Below, piece by piece: positions 17,383 through 24,581 of a DNA stretch of 64,000 nucleotides. The notes beneath the pieces are model-generated. The model was not told the DNA's origin. It saw nothing but the letters and a program-made list of their open reading frames with translations, and searched no databases. This stretch comes from Pseudokordiimonas caeni (lineage in GTDB: Bacteria > Pseudomonadota > Alphaproteobacteria > Sphingomonadales > Kordiimonadaceae), in NCBI RefSeq assembly GCF_026719705.1, contig NZ_JAPPRR010000001.1, forward strand, positions 1,589,255 to 1,653,254. Direction: 5' to 3'. Within the stretch, counting starts at the first letter, position 1. Every line of letters starts with the position of its first letter. A program made the translations under genes and the position numbers.

Positions 17383-17466
17383 AGGTTCCCCCCAATTCGT
17401 GTCTGTTCTACTGCATTTTCGTTTGGGAAACGGCTTCCCAACCACATCGAAAAGTCACTTCAGTCA

Positions 17467-17499
17467 GATGTGTTTTGTTACACAATAACAAAACACATC
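17467..17499. promoter_or_regulatory. Perfect 14-bp inverted repeat with 5-base spacer, operator or hairpin
   Basis: GATGTGTTTTGTTA (17467-17480) and TAACAAAACACATC (17486-17499) are perfect inverse copies around CACAA. The element is 85-117 bases upstream of the BNR gene and 55 bases past the stop of the TonB receptor. No U-run follows it on the minus strand, so an A+T-rich operator is more likely than a terminator, though an RNA hairpin would also form. Confidence 0.62.
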
Positions 17500-17553
17500 C
17501 TCTAAACCTTTGTTATGATCTACGGCGCCGCACACTTGCAGTACGCGTCACCG

Positions 17554-19596
17554 TCAGTTTCCCGAAAACCGGATGCCGACCTTGAAAGACCGGCCGGCCT
17601 CAGGCAGGCCAAGCTGGGGCAGTATCAGGGCGTCGGTAATATTGTTCAAGGCGCCATAGAACTGCCACACGCCGAGACCGGTCTCTTTCAGAGGGATATA
17701 GAATTTCGCGTTAAACTCGGTCGAGCCGTCCAGCCGGGCGACGCTGCCGTCCTCGTTCTCGTCAAACGCATGGCCGGTATGGTTCATCTCGACCCGCATG
17801 TTGGCACCGCCTGTGAATGTATGATTGACGGCAAAAAGCAGTTGCCCCCTCGGGCGCTGATACAGGGTGGGACGGTTGCCATCCTCGTCCCGGTCAGCAT
17901 TGAGATCCTGCCACAAGGCACTGGCTTCCAGTGTCAGCGCCTCGGACACCTGCCAGATCGCGCCGGCCTCGATACCGTATCCGCGAGAACCTTCAAGATT
18001 ATATCGCTGAGTGAGCGAGACGCCGTCCACCATCACCCTGCGCTGCGAAAGCGTATCGCTGATGCGCGTGAACCACGGTGTGAGCGACAGTTGCAGCGGT
18101 AGTGCTTGCGGTGCCCACTCGAAGCTCAGGTCCCCGACAAGTGCGGTTTCCGGCCTCAAGTCGGGATTGAGGAGAAAGCGGCCGAGTGCCGTGCCATAGA
18201 GTTCGCGCATGGTGGGGAACCGCGTGCGCAGCCCAAGCGTCGCTGTGATTGTAAGCTCATCTGACGCCAGCCACTGCGTTGCACCGCTTGCCGCCCATTT
18301 CGAGATCGCCGGCTGCGTCGGCCGCCCGCCGGTCAGCGGCGTCGATGACCGGTCATAGGCAAAGGCAACCGAGGTCTTGACCGTCTCGCCCAGGGGCACA
18401 TCCACTTCGCCGCCGATGCTATAGAGACGCTGCCGGAAACGCTCAACGTCGCCGTCCACGCCATTTGAAAGATCCGTCTCGAACTGGGTATGAGTGCTTT
18501 GCTGCAGGGAGGTAACCAGACGGGTCGTCATGTGCGACCAATCTGTGGCCAGCACCAGCCGACCGCCATAGGTGCGATCCTGATCGTTTTGCTGGTCTTC
18601 CGCCACGCTATAGGTGACGTCGCTATAAGATACGATCGCCTGACTGAACCGCTGGTGCCATGTGTTGACACGCAGATTTGTGCTTTCCCCGAGCCTGATA
18701 TCACCGGAGAGGCCAATCTGCCGCATGTGCCAGTCGGGATATCGCCAAAAGCGGGGGCTGGCTTCGGCGGGGTCCAGATGCGCGGCAGCGGCGATGCCCT
18801 TGTCCGCGTCGATATCCATTACGGACAGGCGCAAGGTGCCCCACGTTTCCTCAAGCGCAGCAGCGCCAAAAAAGCTGGTGCTCGTCAGATCGGTGTTGGT
18901 GCGCCCGTCGCCCGCAAGCGGATCGAACGGAATGGCTTTCCTGTCCGCCACACTGATGGCATCGCGGCTGAAATGGTTGCCGCCAAACTGCAGGCCCACA
19001 TTACCGACCGGCACATAGGTCTCGCCTTCCACAAGATAGGAACCGTGGGTCCCTGCCTCGCTCCGGGCGCTCAGTGTAAAGTCATCCCCCGTCGCAAGGG
19101 TGGAGATATCGACAACACCAAGCACGGCATTGGCACCATATTCTATGGGAGCGGCGCTTTTGATGATAGTAGCCCGCCGGATCAGGCTCGCCGGGAACAG
19201 CGACAGGTCGGCACGGCCGTCCCACGGCACGCTGATGGGTGCGCCATCGATATAGAGTTGGGTCTGACGCTCTTCCGAACCCCGGAGGCGGAGGACGGCC
19301 TCCCCGCGGGAATTGGTCCTGACCCCCACGCCCATGACGCCGCGAAAGACCTCGGTAAAGTCGGTGGGAACCGTCCGCCTGAAATGCTGTTCGTCAAGCT
19401 TGAGGGCGGGTTGCAGAGCGCGATCTTCGCTCCTGACAGCCAGAACGCTGATTTCCTCAAGACTGGATGTCGTCACCTCTGCCGCCCGGGCCGGTGGTGC
19501 CATCAGTGCCGACACCAGAACGCAGGAGACAACCGCGCCAGATGCGGTGGTTGCTGATAGTCTCCCGGGAAGATCTGAGATACACGAACGACCCAT
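17554..19596 (-). CDS. TonB-dependent outer-membrane receptor
   Basis: A 680-residue receptor with signal peptide (about residues 1-39, ending PARAAE), a plug domain (TDFTEVFRGVMGVGVRTNS, VLRLRGSEERQTQLYIDG, SLIRRATIIKSAAPIEYGAN) and a beta-barrel ending in SFKVGIRFSGN. Length fits the siderophore/cobalamin-size class. No clear -SusC-like N-terminal extension or FecA-type signalling domain is seen. It is upstream of, and collinear with, the BNR protein gene. Its ligand is not indicated; I see no convincing cobalamin riboswitch in the 400 bases upstream. A link to the neighbouring phytate genes is possible only by proximity. Confidence 0.85.
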   Translation of the reverse strand: MGRSCISDLPGRLSATTASGAVVSCVLVSALMAPPARAAEVTTSSLEEISVLAVRSEDRALQPALKLDEQHFRRTVPTDFTEVFRGVMGVGVRTNSRGEAVLRLRGSEERQTQLYIDGAPISVPWDGRADLSLFPASLIRRATIIKSAAPIEYGANAVLGVVDISTLATGDDFTLSARSEAGTHGSYLVEGETYVPVGNVGLQFGGNHFSRDAISVADRKAIPFDPLAGDGRTNTDLTSTSFFGAAALEETWGTLRLSVMDIDADKGIAAAAHLDPAEASPRFWRYPDWHMRQIGLSGDIRLGESTNLRVNTWHQRFSQAIVSYSDVTYSVAEDQQNDQDRTYGGRLVLATDWSHMTTRLVTSLQQSTHTQFETDLSNGVDGDVERFRQRLYSIGGEVDVPLGETVKTSVAFAYDRSSTPLTGGRPTQPAISKWAASGATQWLASDELTITATLGLRTRFPTMRELYGTALGRFLLNPDLRPETALVGDLSFEWAPQALPLQLSLTPWFTRISDTLSQRRVMVDGVSLTQRYNLEGSRGYGIEAGAIWQVSEALTLEASALWQDLNADRDEDGNRPTLYQRPRGQLLFAVNHTFTGGANMRVEMNHTGHAFDENEDGSVARLDGSTEFNAKFYIPLKETGLGVWQFYGALNNITDALILPQLGLPEAGRSFKVGIRFSGN

Positions 19597-19974
19597 ATAG
19601 CGAATACTGTTCCTTGTTTATCCGACTGCACCGAAGGCTCGGCAGGTATGATGAAGCGGCACTTTTCCGTCTCTCAGAATCTGAAGACGGACCATCAAAC
19701 CTGATTAATGAATTACGGCCACCAGCAGAAGCACACCTAAAGTTTAGCAGGCACCCGCCCCCTGATCGGCCCGGTGATTGCGGCAACAAGCAGACGCTGC
19801 GCAATCCCGACCAAGCCACCACCGCGCACGGTAGCGGGATTCTCTTCCAGCCACAACCAGCGCAGGCGGCGCAGCAAAGGCCGAAGAGGTGAAACGGAAA
19901 AGCCATTTGTGCCGTTGCCCAGCATCGAGACAGCGCCTTCCCTGCCTCAAAACGTAATATTTATTTTATTTTTA
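19597..19974. other. Intergenic stretch without a supported gene
   Basis: About 380 bases between a minus-strand TonB receptor and a plus-strand MFS gene. It has a short unconvincing minus-strand reading frame (19737-19925) with no recognisable domain, and a small hairpin at 19667-19690 (CCGTCT with AGACGG). The last 35 bases turn sharply A+T-rich and lead into the MFS promoter. Riboswitch consensus elements for TPP and cobalamin were looked for and not found. Confidence 0.45.
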
Positions 19975-19984
19975 TTGACGATCA

Positions 19985-19996
19985 GAATTTAAATTG
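19985..19996. promoter_or_regulatory. Degenerate GAA-N6-TTC operator upstream of the MFS/IMPase operon
   Basis: GAATTTAAATTG matches the GAATTTAAATTC element of this locus with one mismatch. It lies just after a TTGACG -35-like hexamer (19975-19980), so it falls in the promoter spacer, 30-40 bases before the first gene. Confidence 0.5.
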
Positions 19997-20025
19997 CATT
20001 CTGGTCACGGGAAGGGATTGGCTGC

Positions 20026-21399
20026 GTGCAGCCAAGTATGATGGAGGAACCCGTGGCTGGCATTTTCAATCTGTTTGCTCCGCTGCCGGCCACCGCGCCA
20101 CTGACCGACAAGTCGGAAATCGACCGCCTGTACAAGCGGCACCGGCTGCGGGTGATGCTGGCGATCACGCTTGGCTACGGCATCATCTATACCTGCCGGC
20201 TTGCCCTTGGCCTCGTCAAAAAGCCATTGATCGACAACGGTATTTTCACACCGGATGATCTGGGCTTGATCGGATCGGCGCTTTTCTATGCCTACGCCAT
20301 CGGCAAGCTGACGAACGGTTTTCTGGCCGATCATGTGAATATCAAGCGCGTGCTGGCGCTCTTTTTCCTGATGACGGCGCTCTGTAACATCGCCATGGGC
20401 TTTGTTGGCGCCGTGGGCGCCGCCGTCCTTATCTGGGGTCTTAACGGCTGGTTCCAGAGCTTCGGGGCACCCGGGAGTGTGGTCGCCATGACGCACTGGT
20501 TTTCAAACCACGAGCGCGGCCGCATGTATGGGATCTGGAGCACCGCCCATTCCATCGGCGAGGGGCTCACCTTTCTTGTCGTCGGATCGCTTGTTGCCCT
20601 GCTCGGCTGGCGTGCCGGTTTCTGGGGGCCGGGGTTGATCGGCCTCGCTGTCGCGCTCGTTTCCTGGCGCCTGCTGCAGGACCGGCCCGCCTCGCTTGGC
20701 CTGCCCACGGTTGCTGACTGGAAGAACGATCATTATGAAAGCACCAGCCCCACGCAAGGCGCAGCCTCGGTATTCCGCACCCAGATTGCCATCCTGAAGC
20801 TGCCGGCGGTCTGGGTTCTGGCGCTCGCCAGTGCCACCAACTATGTCACCCGCTACGCCATCAACTCATGGGGTGTCCTCTATCTGCAGGAAGACCGGGG
20901 CCTGACACTCCCCGAGGCTGGCACGCTCCTGATGATCAGCACGCTCGCCGGGATCGCCGGGGCCATTGCCTATGGCTTCGTGTCCGACAAATTCTTCAAT
21001 GCGAAACGCCCGCCAGCGAACCTTGTGTTCGCACTGATGGAAATCGCCGGGCTTCTTCTCCTGTTCTACGGGCCAGATAGCATGCCGGTGATGGTGATTG
21101 CCGTGCTGCTTTTCGGCCTTGGCATGACCGGCCTTGTGACCGCCCTTGGTGGCCTTTTCGCCGTGGACATATGCCCCAAGCGGGTGGCCGGGGCTGCAAT
21201 GGGCGTGATCGGGGTGTTCAGCTATATTGGCGCCGCCGTGCAGGAGCATGTGTCCGGTATCCTGATCAATGATGGCATGACGATCACTGAAGGTGTCCGC
21301 CACTATGATTTCGACGCCGTCATCCTGTTCTGGATCGGCTCGTCCGTCCTTTCAACCCTTCTTGCCGCAAGCCTGTGGCGCACCCGCCTGAGAGATTGA
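20026..21399 (+). CDS. MFS transporter of the organophosphate:phosphate antiporter (GlpT/UhpT/UhpC) family
   Basis: A 457-residue protein with about 12 transmembrane segments. The N-terminal RHRLRVMLAITLGYGIIYTCR and GLIGSALFYAYAIGKLTNGFLAD, and the loop GSVVAMTHWFSNHERGRMYG, follow the GlpT/UhpT pattern (substrate-binding Arg near the first helix, N-H-E-R-G loop). It is followed 3 bases later by an inositol monophosphatase gene, so import of inositol monophosphate or a related organic phosphate in exchange for phosphate is a reasonable inference. Start: GTG at 20026 has AAGGGA 8 bases upstream; ATG at 20038/20041 or GTG at 20053 (preceded by GGAGGA) are alternatives. Confidence 0.82.
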   Translation: MQPSMMEEPVAGIFNLFAPLPATAPLTDKSEIDRLYKRHRLRVMLAITLGYGIIYTCRLALGLVKKPLIDNGIFTPDDLGLIGSALFYAYAIGKLTNGFLADHVNIKRVLALFFLMTALCNIAMGFVGAVGAAVLIWGLNGWFQSFGAPGSVVAMTHWFSNHERGRMYGIWSTAHSIGEGLTFLVVGSLVALLGWRAGFWGPGLIGLAVALVSWRLLQDRPASLGLPTVADWKNDHYESTSPTQGAASVFRTQIAILKLPAVWVLALASATNYVTRYAINSWGVLYLQEDRGLTLPEAGTLLMISTLAGIAGAIAYGFVSDKFFNAKRPPANLVFALMEIAGLLLLFYGPDSMPVMVIAVLLFGLGMTGLVTALGGLFAVDICPKRVAGAAMGVIGVFSYIGAAVQEHVSGILINDGMTITEGVRHYDFDAVILFWIGSSVLSTLLAASLWRTRLRD

Positions 21400-21402
21400 T
21401 CC

Positions 21403-22209
21403 ATGCTGAACCCGTCCCGCCATCTGCAAGCCATGATCGACGCCGCCCGTGCGGCCGGCGCCGGCCTCATGGAAGACCAGAAGACGCTCGACACGCTCGA
21501 AATTCGCCGCAAGGGGCCGGCCGACCCCGTGTCCGCCGCCGACGAGCGCGCCGAAAAAACCCTTCGCACCCTGCTTGCTGCGGCCGAGCCTTCCTTTGGC
21601 TTCCTCGGCGAGGAAGGCGGCCTGGTGAAAGGCTCCGACCCCGATCATTGCTGGATTGTCGATCCCCTGGATGGCACTGCAAACTTCCTGCATGGCACCC
21701 CGCTTTTCGGGGTGAATGTGGCGCTTGCCCGGGGGAACGACGTGATCGCCGGGGTCATCTATCTGCCGGCCCTTGATGAGATATATGCTGCAGAAAAGGG
21801 CAAGGGCGCCTTCTGCAACGGCAGGCGCATACAGGTTTCAAAGCGCAACAACCTTTCAGAAGCAGCGCTGGCCTGCGGCATTCCCTTCGAAGGCAAGCCC
21901 GACCATGACCTGTTCATGCACGAGATGCAGTTGCTAACCCACCGGGTGGGCGGTATCCGGCGCACCGGGGCGGCGTCGGTTGATCTCGCCTTTACCGTTG
22001 CCGGGCGCTGGGACGCTTACTGGGAACGCTGCACGTCAGCCTGGGACATGGCGCCGGGCACGATCCTCGTGGCCGAGGCCGGCGGACGCTTCTGCCATCC
22101 CTCGGGCGATGACTGGACCATCGATGGCGGCGCCATCCTCGCCACCAACGGCGCGGTCCATGACGAATTGCTGGGCATCCTGAAAGAAGCCAAAGCGGCA
22201 CGTCGCTGA
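21403..22209 (+). CDS. Inositol monophosphatase family phosphatase
   Basis: A 268-residue enzyme with every IMPase metal motif: GEEGG (near residue 67), WIVDPLDGTANFLHG (near residue 84) and WDMAPGTILVAEAGG (near residue 206). In the family these residues bind Mg2+ and hydrolyse myo-inositol 1-phosphate or similar sugar phosphates in the cytoplasm. Here it directly follows an organophosphate antiporter and precedes (convergently) a phytase, so it would release free myo-inositol for the iol pathway. Paralogues act on histidinol phosphate, FBP or PAP; context, not sequence alone, favours inositol phosphate. Confidence 0.9.
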   Translation: MLNPSRHLQAMIDAARAAGAGLMEDQKTLDTLEIRRKGPADPVSAADERAEKTLRTLLAAAEPSFGFLGEEGGLVKGSDPDHCWIVDPLDGTANFLHGTPLFGVNVALARGNDVIAGVIYLPALDEIYAAEKGKGAFCNGRRIQVSKRNNLSEAALACGIPFEGKPDHDLFMHEMQLLTHRVGGIRRTGAASVDLAFTVAGRWDAYWERCTSAWDMAPGTILVAEAGGRFCHPSGDDWTIDGGAILATNGAVHDELLGILKEAKAARR

Positions 22210-22233
22210 GCCTTTTTTCTACCCTCAAGGCAT

Positions 22234-22266
22234 AAAAAAGCGGGCTCGGGAATATTCCCGAGCCCG
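22234..22266 (-). terminator. Palindromic terminator between IMPase and phytase genes
   Basis: A perfect 26-bp palindrome (22241-22266, arms CGGGCTCGGGAAT) is preceded on the plus strand by AAAAAA, giving a U-run on the minus strand after the phytase gene. It may also stop the convergent IMPase transcript, less efficiently. Confidence 0.83.
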
Positions 22267-22286
22267 TAGTCTTGTGGCCCCGCGTG

Positions 22287-24347
22287 TCAGCGCGAGGATC
22301 GGTCGGACGGCTTGTCCAACCCCAGTGCCGTGGCAATATCTTCCCACGGCACAAGCTTGAAATTCTGGTGTTCTTCCGGTGCGATGTTGCGACCGTCCTG
22401 CGCGATGAAGGCGCCGTGCGGGAAGGCCGGGCCCATGGGGGCGGCCGTCACATCAAGCCCGTCGGTTTCCGAAGAGCCATCGATGCCGGTGCCATCGCCC
22501 GCCACTACGGTGAAGGAGCCGATATAGGCATGCGGGGCCTTGCGGTCGAACACCGCATAGCTGTTGTTGCCTTGGCTTGAAAGCACCAGATACCCGGTAC
22601 CATCGTGGCCATAGTAGATCGACACGCCTTCAAGGTCGTCCTTGAGCGCCGGATTGGTATCGACGGACGTGACCATGGTGCGGGCATCGCCGGTTTCAGG
22701 CTCGGCGCCATATTTCCAAAGGGCAACGTCTTCTTCGGCAATATAGAAGGCACCGGTTTCATCATCGGCCACACAGCCCTCGGCCTGACTGCCGACCGGG
22801 AACTTGCGAACCTCTTCGATCTTCACCTTGCCGGGCGCGCCTTCGATGAGCTTCCACTGATGCACGGTGCCATCTGCGTCGTTCCCGAGCACATAGGTGC
22901 TGCCGTCTTTCGCACTTTGATACATGCACATGCCGTAAGGGTCCGACATGGTGGTTTCCTGCACGCCGTCCGACACGTCTTCCATCTTGCCGGTGGCTTC
23001 ATCCATCCGGAAAATGGAGATGCTTTTTTCCGTGCGGTTGGTGGCGGTGACGAGCGTCATCGGGGCGCCGCCGATCTGCACATTGTAGCGGATGTCCACA
23101 TTGTTCACCCTGCCGACCGGCAGATACTGGTGCACAGCACCATCCAGCGTATAGCTATAAAGTCCGCCCTTCTTGTTGGTGCCAAGGATAAGGCTTTTCG
23201 CCGGATCATCAGGGTGCAGCCACACGGTCGGGTCATCCGCCGCGTCACCGTCATTCACCACTGGCGCGGTTTCCACGCTGGCCGAAACCGGCTTGAAGTC
23301 GAACTCGACCGGGCGGTCCTGCCCCAGCGCCTGCCGCTTGCCAAGGTCCAGCCCCTTGGCCACGCCTTGCCAGTCAATCAGCTTGAAGTTGGCGCCAGTA
23401 TCATTGCTGTTGTCGGCAACGAGAAGGGTGCCATCGGCATAGGAAATACCGTCCCCCAGATCGTCCACGCCGTCGATACCGCCCTGCTCCGCGATCACGG
23501 CGCTGCCCAGATAGGCGTTGCCGGCATTGAGGTCATAGACATTGACGTGCGCGGCACCGGCATCACCCGCCAGCAGCACGGCCTTGCCGTCGGCATCCCG
23601 CACGAGCGCCAGGCCCGCGACTTCGCCCTTGATGTTGCCGAAATCACGGACATCGACGAGCTTCGGCACCACTTCGGCTTCCGGGTTGGCGTCGAAACGC
23701 CAAATGCCAACGGCTTCTTCCGTTACATAAAGGGAATTCGTCCAGGCATCGGCCACACAGAATTTCGGTTCCGTGCCCAGCTGCAGGGTGCGGATCTGGC
23801 GCCCAGCGACCTTGCCATCTGCCTTTTCAAGCTGCCACTGCTCGATAATGCCATCACTGCCGAGGAGGAAAGCATAGGTCGCGCCGTCAAGGTCGCTTTT
23901 ATAGGCGCACATGCCTTCAAGGAGGCGCCCGGCCTTCACCGGCTTATCCATCAGGGCCGAGGGGGCAGCGTCAGGCGCACTTGCATCCAGCTTCCACGCC
24001 TGCAGTTCCAGCGACGAGGTATCAAGTGTCAGTAGCATGTCGCCGACAAGGGCGAGGCCTTCCACCTTGCCACCGCCGAACGAGGTCTTGAAGCCCCCGT
24101 CGCGGCCATAAACTTCCACACCATCTTCAACCGCACCGAAGATTCGCGCGTTCGCCCCTGTGCCCCACAGAAGGGCAATGCCTGCACTTTCGGTGCGCGA
24201 GGGGGTGGTTTCGGCCGAAGCAGCCACATTCACGAGCGAACGACTCGGCCCCGACTGCGTCGGCTGCTCGGCGGAACAAGCTGAAAGACAGGTTCCTGCG
24301 AGCGCTGCGACGAGGGTCGACGACCGTATATAGTTACCGATAGGCAC
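22287..24347 (-). CDS. Two-domain beta-propeller phytase (3-phytase), outer-envelope lipoprotein
   Basis: A 686-residue protein. The GTG at 24347 is used because GGGAG lies 8 bases upstream; its leader ends LAGTCLSAC, a lipobox. Residues about 45-345 form a first propeller with ALLWGTGANARIFGAVEDG and SDGIIEQWQLEKADGK but without the DDP-x-W metal motif. Residues about 355-686 form a full BPP phytase: DDPTVWLHPDDP (near 370), LGTNKKGGLYSYTLDG, GRVNNVDIRYNV, GNDADGTVHQWKL, EEDVALWKYG and KDDLEGVSIYYG, the Ca2+ and phosphate ligands of the family. BPP phytases remove phosphates from Ca-phytate; in known tandem enzymes the incomplete first domain boosts activity on less phosphorylated products. 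Divergent from a TonB receptor with a shared operator. Confidence 0.9.
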   Translation of the reverse strand: MPIGNYIRSSTLVAALAGTCLSACSAEQPTQSGPSRSLVNVAASAETTPSRTESAGIALLWGTGANARIFGAVEDGVEVYGRDGGFKTSFGGGKVEGLALVGDMLLTLDTSSLELQAWKLDASAPDAAPSALMDKPVKAGRLLEGMCAYKSDLDGATYAFLLGSDGIIEQWQLEKADGKVAGRQIRTLQLGTEPKFCVADAWTNSLYVTEEAVGIWRFDANPEAEVVPKLVDVRDFGNIKGEVAGLALVRDADGKAVLLAGDAGAAHVNVYDLNAGNAYLGSAVIAEQGGIDGVDDLGDGISYADGTLLVADNSNDTGANFKLIDWQGVAKGLDLGKRQALGQDRPVEFDFKPVSASVETAPVVNDGDAADDPTVWLHPDDPAKSLILGTNKKGGLYSYTLDGAVHQYLPVGRVNNVDIRYNVQIGGAPMTLVTATNRTEKSISIFRMDEATGKMEDVSDGVQETTMSDPYGMCMYQSAKDGSTYVLGNDADGTVHQWKLIEGAPGKVKIEEVRKFPVGSQAEGCVADDETGAFYIAEEDVALWKYGAEPETGDARTMVTSVDTNPALKDDLEGVSIYYGHDGTGYLVLSSQGNNSYAVFDRKAPHAYIGSFTVVAGDGTGIDGSSETDGLDVTAAPMGPAFPHGAFIAQDGRNIAPEEHQNFKLVPWEDIATALGLDKPSDRSSR

Positions 24348-24449
24348 TGATTTTCTCCCTTTTTCACTCCCTGCCCTGCACTCGATATGGCAGGCAATCC
24401 GCCACATTTCAAGAAAAAAGCAACAAATCTTCTATTTTCATTTAACAAA

Positions 24450-24463
24450 GGAATTTAAATTCT
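24450..24463. promoter_or_regulatory. IolR-like operator GGAATTTAAATTCT between phytase and TonB receptor
   Basis: GGAATTTAAATTCT carries the GGAA-N6-TTC(C) pattern, as I recall it for the RpiR-type IolR of Sinorhizobium. It fills the spacer between a TTTAAC (24441-24446) and a TATATT (24463-24468) that could drive the TonB receptor gene, and is 103 bases upstream of the divergent phytase start, so one site could control both genes. Confidence 0.72.
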
Positions 24464-24581
24464 ATATTGTATGCGAGAGCGGCACTGGGGAGTGACCGCC
24501 TTTGGGCCTTGGGGAAGGCTCATCCATATAGACACCCGGCAAGCCGCAGTGCGGCCACGCGAGGGGAAAAGGGGAGATGAA

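Noticed and set aside
14749-17505. Very long open frame on the plus strand opposite the BNR gene
   Set aside because: It is antisense to an unambiguous repeat-rich protein on the minus strand and shows no family resemblance; high G+C commonly keeps the antisense frame open.
19597-19974. Possible riboswitch (TPP or cobalamin) upstream of the TonB receptor at 17554-19596
   Set aside because: CTGAGA- and ACCTGCC-like pieces exist on the minus strand, but not in the order or spacing of either riboswitch, and the B12-box is incomplete.
22605-24035. Long plus-strand frame opposite the phytase gene
   Set aside because: Shadow of the phytase reading frame with no recognisable domain or ribosome site.
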